A program made the translations under genes and the position numbers. The notes below the pieces were generated by a model that was not told the DNA's origin, searched no databases, and saw only the letters and a list, made by a program, of their open reading frames with translations. This document shows, in pieces, positions 7,311-10,548 of a DNA stretch of 10,548 nucleotides. Every line of letters begins with the position of its first letter. Position 1 is the first letter of the stretch. Source of the stretch: JAAYGT01 sp050252075 (lineage in GTDB: Bacteria > Pseudomonadota > Gammaproteobacteria > Burkholderiales > Burkholderiaceae_B); NCBI GenBank assembly GCA_050252075.1, contig JBFWLP010000108.1, forward strand, positions 1 through 10,548, in the 5' to 3' direction.

Positions 7311-8297
7311 ATGCGCCATGCGGCCAACGTTCCGACCAGAGCCGAAATGCTCAAAACTATCCAGATTTATGCCAGCCCTATCCCCGCTGAATTGTTAAAC
7401 AAGTTTACGCGGGACGTGCTGCTATTGAATTCGCCGGAGTATGCCGACTACAGGCCGTGGGAAATGGCTGGCGATGAAATTGACGATGGATACATGGACG
7501 ATTTGACCGGCCTGTTGTCATTGATAAGGGAAGTATGGCTTTGGCGCGACATGCAGATTGACGCTGGTGCTCGTTCTGTTGCGGGCAGGTGGCTGAATGG
7601 ATTCACCAGCCTGGAGGCAGCTTGGAAATCATTACGGCTGGGTTGGCATCTTGAGGATTTAAGCGGGCACCAGGCGGTGCTTGCCATAGGGCTATTGAAA
7701 CGCGGGCGTATTTTGGATGACATGACCAAGAACGTCGTATCGCCTACCGTCATCCAAGAGGCTTTTGAGGTCATGGCCCCGCTGGGCTTGAACTGGACAA
7801 TTGTCATTTTGTGCGCGCTGCTGGAATACCACTACGACCAAGAATCAGCACGGCGGATGATTGAAGAGCATAAGCGGCTGGATGACCTTGAGGCGACTGC
7901 ACTACGTGGCTTCGAGGCAGCAGAGCAGATTGAGGTGATCAGCAACAACACATGGCCGCCAGCGGCGCAGGAGGCTATTCCGGTTCGCTACCATGCTGCC
8001 CGTGCGCGTGACGCAATGGTTCGGGCGTTGAGTAAGGCGCGCGCCAGAGTTCCACCTATTAAACGGCTTGATGATACGGCACGGGAAAGGCTTTTGATTT
8101 TTCGTCTCTGGCAAGGCCATAAAAGCCTTTTTGGTGAACCCAAGCCAACCGCAATCTGCAACATTATTCAGGCGGGCGGGGTGGAAAATCCTGACCTTGA
8201 CGCAAAAACAATCATCAAGTCTTTCAAAGGCATTCCGCTTGAATTCGATGTTCGAGACATCATGCCAAACGCGCGGGCGCTGATTAAAAAGGGGTAG
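7311..8297 (+). CDS. Hypothetical protein coupled to the integrase gene
   Basis: I do not recognise the function. The 328-residue product begins at ATG 7311, two bases after the integrase stop, with a good ribosome site CGGGAGG at 7297-7303, so the two genes are almost certainly co-transcribed and may be co-translated. No signal peptide or clear membrane segment is visible; the most hydrophobic stretch (LNWTIVILCALLEY, about residue 160) is short and flanked by charged residues. The middle and C-terminal parts are probably helical and rich in charged residues (RRMIEEHKRLDDLEA; ARARDAMVRALSKARAR). The segment RLLIFRLWQGHKSLFGEPKPTAI near 262-284 looks conserved-domain-like and may be a small DNA- or protein-binding fold; this is a guess. 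The stop codon lies inside an inverted repeat (8294-8326). Confidence 0.85.
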   Translation: MRHAANVPTRAEMLKTIQIYASPIPAELLNKFTRDVLLLNSPEYADYRPWEMAGDEIDDGYMDDLTGLLSLIREVWLWRDMQIDAGARSVAGRWLNGFTSLEAAWKSLRLGWHLEDLSGHQAVLAIGLLKRGRILDDMTKNVVSPTVIQEAFEVMAPLGLNWTIVILCALLEYHYDQESARRMIEEHKRLDDLEATALRGFEAAEQIEVISNNTWPPAAQEAIPVRYHAARARDAMVRALSKARARVPPIKRLDDTARERLLIFRLWQGHKSLFGEPKPTAICNIIQAGGVENPDLDAKTIIKSFKGIPLEFDVRDIMPNARALIKKG

Positions 8298-8326
8298 TTG
8301 TTCGTCTGATTTTCACAAACAACTAC
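8294..8326. repeat. 9-bp inverted repeat spanning the stop codon at 8295-8297
   Basis: GTAGTTGTT (8294-8302) is the perfect reverse complement of AACAACTAC (8318-8326), with 15 bases between. There is no T-run on either side, so it is a poor intrinsic terminator. It may be an operator for the downstream AlpA-like operon or a transcript-end hairpin. TTCACA at 8312-8317 could be a -35 element with a weak GATTAG -10 at 8335-8340. Confidence 0.45.
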
Positions 8327-8334
8327 TCTCTTAG

Positions 8335-8349
8335 GATTAGCCCCTAATC
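8335..8349. repeat. 6-bp inverted repeat upstream of the AlpA-like gene
   Basis: GATTAG (8335-8340) and CTAATC (8344-8349) flank CCC, 41 bases before the AlpA-like start codon. Its position in the probable promoter region suits an operator, but it is short and could be chance. Confidence 0.3.
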
Positions 8350-8389
8350 GACAGAATAGAGCCATGTTCAATTCCCATTGGGGTACAGC

Positions 8390-8668
8390 ATGGCACAAGC
8401 CACCACACAACAGACCAACCGCCCAATCACCAAAGAACAGGCGGCGGCGTCCGCTCATTCCGGCTTCACCGACGACCGGCTGATTACCGATAAAGAAGTA
8501 GCGCACCTACTCGGTTCGTCGCGCTCTTGGCCGTGGAAACTGGCCCAGGACGGCAGGTTTCCCAAACCCATCAAATTGACTCCCAAGTTCACCCGCTGGC
8601 GGTTGTCCGAGGTTCGCGCCTGGATCAATAACCCCGATGCGTGGCAGGCTGAAAGCGCCGGGGTCTAG
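8390..8668 (+). CDS. AlpA-family / excisionase-like DNA-binding regulator
   Basis: A 92-residue protein of the AlpA type. Members activate or repress phage-like element genes, and some act as excisionases. The winged-helix signature is clear: ITDKEVAHLLGSS, then KLAQDGRFPKPIKL and TRWRLSEVRAWI, spanning about residues 31-80. The N-terminal 25 residues are Thr/Gln/Ala-rich and probably disordered. The start is ATG at 8390, preferred to TTG at 8378 because GGGG at 8380-8383 is a well-placed ribosome site for it. It is the first gene of a tightly packed operon running into the replication genes, so it may control replication or supply the directionality factor for the integrase. A related domain recurs in the gene at 9015-9491. 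Confidence 0.88.
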   Translation: MAQATTQQTNRPITKEQAAASAHSGFTDDRLITDKEVAHLLGSSRSWPWKLAQDGRFPKPIKLTPKFTRWRLSEVRAWINNPDAWQAESAGV

Positions 8669-8670
8669 TC

Positions 8671-9018
8671 ATGTCTTCTCAAAAGAAAAACCCCACACAA
8701 GGCGGGGCTGTCGCTGGCAGGCTGACAGCCAATTCTATCACCAAGCGTTTTGCCGGTACACGAAATTCTCGTGAATTGCGCGCGCTGTCAGTCCTGATTG
8801 ACCGACCGCTTATGCGCGAAGAGCTCGACCGCATTGCAGGCGCGTCGAACGCCCCCGACCTGATTTTCAGGTTGCGATATCGAGGCCTTGACCTCCCTTG
8901 TGAGCGAGTGGAGTCCGTAGACCGTGACGGCAGGCCATGCCGACCTGGGCGATACAGCTTGTCCGCTGAAGACCGCCGGGCCGTCATTGCGTGGATGCGG
9001 CGGGAGAAGATGGTATGA
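8671..9018 (+). CDS. Small winged-helix-like protein of unknown role
   Basis: A 115-residue protein with no function I can name. After a basic Ser/Lys-rich N-terminus, residues about 35-105 look like a small winged-helix fold: LRALSVLIDRPLMREELDRIAG (helix-turn-helix-like), NAPDLIFRLRYRGLDLPCERV (recognition helix running into a strand) and DRDGRPCRPGRYSLS (wing and last strand). The start ATG at 8671 is two bases after the AlpA-like gene and the end overlaps the next gene by four bases (ATGA), so translation is probably coupled. The central pattern APDLI-x-x-LR-x-x-G recurs in the C-terminal half of the next protein, which shows that it is a real domain. A role in regulation or replication of the element is likely from context. 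Confidence 0.82.
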   Translation: MSSQKKNPTQGGAVAGRLTANSITKRFAGTRNSRELRALSVLIDRPLMREELDRIAGASNAPDLIFRLRYRGLDLPCERVESVDRDGRPCRPGRYSLSAEDRRAVIAWMRREKMV

Positions 9019-9491
9019 GCGCCGATTCACGTACCCAGTATGTGCACGTCGATGAAGTGGCTAAATACCTGGGCGTTACCACTGAAGAGGCTAGAAAATC
9101 TGCGCAGCGGGGGCGGATTCCGCCGTATGAGGTCGTCAACAAAGTGGCTGTATGGCGGTTTGCCGACATGCAGGCTTTTCTTGCTGATCCGAGAAAGTGG
9201 CGACAGAGCAATAAGGCTGCAGTCACAACACCTTCTTATCGTTCGAGTCCCCTGAATACAACCAGAAAATGCCGCCCTGACCAAATCAAGGCTGCGCTTG
9301 CTGCATTGCAGTCGGGGCCAAAGACAACGGTTGATATCCGCAATTTGCTTGATGGCTATGCGCCTGACCTTATTTATCAGCTCCGCAAGCAAGGTCACTG
9401 CATCACGATGAAGCTTGTTCGTGCCACGGATGCCAATGGAGATCCGCATTTCAACGTAGCACAGTACGAACTGGTCGAGGCCGGTTCATGA
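9015..9491 (+). CDS. Two-domain DNA-binding-like protein (AlpA-like plus winged-helix-like)
   Basis: A 158-residue protein. Residues about 8-62 resemble AlpA/excisionase-type helix-turn-helix domains (VDEVAKYLGVTTEEARKSAQ, GRIPPYEVV, VWRFADMQAFL). Residues about 92-155 resemble the preceding small protein (YAPDLIYQLRKQGH, then a D-A-N-G-D-P turn and AQYELV). The Ser/Thr-rich stretch between them is a probable linker. So this gene looks like a fused form of the two genes just upstream. The start is ATG at 9015, overlapping the previous stop as ATGA, with GGGAGAAG at 9002-9009 as the ribosome site; an in-frame GTG at 8991 is less likely. Its stop overlaps the next start in the same way. Probably a regulator or replication accessory factor. 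Confidence 0.85.
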   Translation: MSADSRTQYVHVDEVAKYLGVTTEEARKSAQRGRIPPYEVVNKVAVWRFADMQAFLADPRKWRQSNKAAVTTPSYRSSPLNTTRKCRPDQIKAALAALQSGPKTTVDIRNLLDGYAPDLIYQLRKQGHCITMKLVRATDANGDPHFNVAQYELVEAGS

Positions 9492-10300
9492 GCGTTGAAG
9501 CCATTAATTGGGCCTTCCAGCAGCCTATCAGGCCATCTACTGCAAAGTTCGTGCTTGTGGCGTTAGCCAACAACGCAGGTGGTCAGGACTTCATTGCGTG
9601 GCCGTCCATTGCCTACATTTCATCTGTTACGGGTCAGGATCGAAAGACCGTATGTGCTGGCTTAAATCTGCTGCGCGAAGAGGGGTTTATCGAGGATACC
9701 GGCGAGCGCAAGGGAGCGACTAAACAGGTTATTGCTTACCGTCTGAACATACCCAAAAACGGTACGGTTAAAGAGGCCCTAGAACGGAACAGTACCGAAA
9801 ACGGAACAGTACCGAAAACGGAGCCTAACAGTCCCGTTTTTCCCCATGAACAGTCCCGTTTTTCCCATGAAACAGTCCCAAAAACGGTACACGGAACCGT
9901 AAGGAACCGTACAGAACCGTCAGGGAAACAAAACAACAAGACGGGAGCGCTCGCGCTACCCGATTGGTTGCCCGCCAGGTCGTGGGCTGATTGGGTCGAA
10001 CATCGCAAGGCAGTAAAGGCCCCAATGACCGCAAGGGCTGCTCAGCTTTGCCTGCAAAAGCTGGACAAGCTGCGCGCTGCAGGCCATGACCCGGTTGCCG
10101 TGATTGAACAAAGCGTTATCACTGGTCGATGGACAGACCTGTATCCGATAAAAGCCGAGCGGTCGCCTGTTGGCAATGCGCAGAGCCGCGCAGACCGGCA
10201 AGCGAAATGGACTGAACGTCTGAATCAAGTGGTAGACGCCAGCCTACAACCGGCACGCCCGAAAGAAATCGACATGGGGGTTATCGATGCAAGTAGCTAA
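9488..10300 (+). CDS. Phage O-like replication initiator with N-terminal helix-turn-helix
   Basis: Probable origin-binding protein of the element. The 270-residue product has an N-terminal winged-helix domain (about 1-88: WAFQQPIRPSTAKFVLVALAN, WPSIAYISSVTGQDRKTV, LNLLREEGFIEDTG), typical of phage replication proteins of the lambda O kind. A low-complexity Asn/Thr/Pro/Lys linker (about 89-155) follows, then a C-terminal region (about 156-270: DWLPARSWADWVEHRKAVK, LCLQKLDKLRAAGHDP) that resembles C-terminal parts of phage replication or regulatory proteins. The linker is encoded by an array of DNA repeats that looks like an origin. The gene overlaps its upstream neighbour by four bases and its downstream neighbour by 14, and the downstream gene is P-like, as expected for an O-P pair. 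The O-like call rests on domain order and neighbours, not an alignment. Confidence 0.82.
   Translation: MSVEAINWAFQQPIRPSTAKFVLVALANNAGGQDFIAWPSIAYISSVTGQDRKTVCAGLNLLREEGFIEDTGERKGATKQVIAYRLNIPKNGTVKEALERNSTENGTVPKTEPNSPVFPHEQSRFSHETVPKTVHGTVRNRTEPSGKQNNKTGALALPDWLPARSWADWVEHRKAVKAPMTARAAQLCLQKLDKLRAAGHDPVAVIEQSVITGRWTDLYPIKAERSPVGNAQSRADRQAKWTERLNQVVDASLQPARPKEIDMGVIDASS
9752..9939. other. Candidate replication origin: iteron-like repeat array inside the O-like gene
   Basis: AACAGT(A/C)CC occurs at 9788, 9805, 9827, 9849 and 9871, with spacings of 17, 22, 22 and 22 bases, each followed by an A4-5 or T5 tract. The first two lie in a perfect 17-base tandem repeat (9784-9817). A 14-mer, CCCAAAAACGGTAC, flanks the array at 9752-9765 and 9877-9890. 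GAACCGT then occurs at 9894, 9904 and 9914, and an A-rich stretch (about 9923-9939) follows. Lambda O likewise carries iterons beside an AT-rich unwinding region inside its own gene. Function is inferred. Confidence 0.65.
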
Positions 10301-10548
10301 GCCAATCACTCCTGATGCGCTCCCGCTCGCATGGGTGAGCCGTCTTCTGAAAAGAATGCAGGCGCTTTATGGGAGCAAGTTTACCCAACAGTGGGAAGGT
10401 CTTGACCCCGAAGAAATGCAACAGGCATGGGCTGAAGAGCTTGGCGGCTATAGCGGCCCGGAGTTATCACGCGGCCTGGATGCCTGTAAGCAAAAGCCAT
10501 GGCCGCCAACGCTTCCCGAGTTCATGACGATGTGCCGCCCCCCGATTC
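10287..10548 (+). CDS. Lambda P-like replication protein (helicase loader), partial
   Basis: The first 87 codons are present and the gene runs off the right edge. Proteins of this type bind the host DnaB helicase and bring it to the O-bound origin. Visible features are LAWVSRLLKRMQALYGSKFTQQW near residues 14-36, WAEELGGYSGPELSRGLDA, and the strongly family-typical WPPTLPEFMTMCRPP near 72-86, which recurs in phage P-like proteins. The start ATG at 10287 has GGGGG at 10275-10279 as a ribosome site. It overlaps the O-like gene by 14 bases, so translation is probably coupled. The C-terminal helicase-binding region lies outside the window, and a different replicative partner, or fusion to another domain, cannot be excluded. 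Confidence 0.8.
   Translation, partial: MQVAKPITPDALPLAWVSRLLKRMQALYGSKFTQQWEGLDPEEMQQAWAEELGGYSGPELSRGLDACKQKPWPPTLPEFMTMCRPPI

Larger units (their letters stand above)
5674..10548 (+). mobile_element. Left end of an integrated prophage-like element (continues past the window)
   Basis: It starts at the truncated tRNA-Arg attachment site and includes an integrase, a gene of unknown function, AlpA-like regulators and an O/P-type phage replication pair. All genes run away from the attachment site. No structural, packaging, lysis or conjugation genes are present in this part, so prophage, phage satellite or integrative plasmid-like element cannot be told apart. The replication genes favour a temperate phage or a relative. 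The right boundary is not in the window. Confidence 0.85.

Noticed and set aside
7770..7850. Possible membrane helix in the unknown protein after int
   Set aside because: The hydrophobic run is shorter than a typical membrane segment and is bordered by Tyr, His, Asp and Glu residues; a buried helix is more likely.
8379..8668. Longer AlpA-like start at TTG 8378
   Set aside because: The ATG at 8390 has a well-placed GGGG ribosome site that the TTG start would itself overlap.
9784..9920. Short regular repeats considered as a CRISPR array
   Set aside because: Units are only about 9-17 bases, spacing is 17-22 or 10 bases, and the segment is inside an open coding frame; there are no long repeats with unique spacers and no cas genes.

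Overview
The window looks like a betaproteobacterial chromosome, most likely Burkholderiales/Alcaligenaceae. This is an inference from the style and order of the housekeeping proteins (RNase R followed by RlmB, then a short HU gene); no database search was possible. It divides at about position 5700 into a conserved chromosomal part and the first part of an integrated element.

Chromosomal part (1-5673): a tRNA-Leu(CAG) gene on the minus strand is followed by rnr (RNase R), rlmB (23S rRNA G2251 2'-O-methyltransferase), a PLP enzyme of the cystathionine gamma-synthase family, and hupB (HU) with a strong intrinsic terminator. The 332-base gap before hupB carries a candidate promoter and a terminator-like hairpin that would lie inside the hupB leader.

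Integrated element (5674 to beyond 10548): the junction is a 45-base piece of the 3' half of a tRNA-Arg(ACG) gene on the minus strand, cut off at the anticodon loop and still followed by its own terminator. Next come a tyrosine recombinase of the P4-like type, with repeated ATGGGG motifs across its start codon, and a tightly coupled 328-codon gene of unknown function. After a short gap with two inverted repeats lies a compact operon: an AlpA-like regulator, a small winged-helix-like protein, a protein that fuses both of those domain types, a phage O-like replication initiator, and a lambda P-like helicase loader that runs off the end of the window.

The most interesting structure is inside the O-like gene. 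Its linker-coding segment (about 9752-9939) holds five AACAGT(A/C)CC units, the last four exactly 22 bases apart, each followed by an A- or T-tract. Three GAACCGT units at 10-base spacing and an A-rich stretch follow. The units are read in all three codon frames, so selection appears to act on the DNA. This resembles a lambda-type origin inside the initiator gene. A second unusual point is that the two domains encoded separately by 8390-8668 and 8671-9018 recur, fused, in the next gene.
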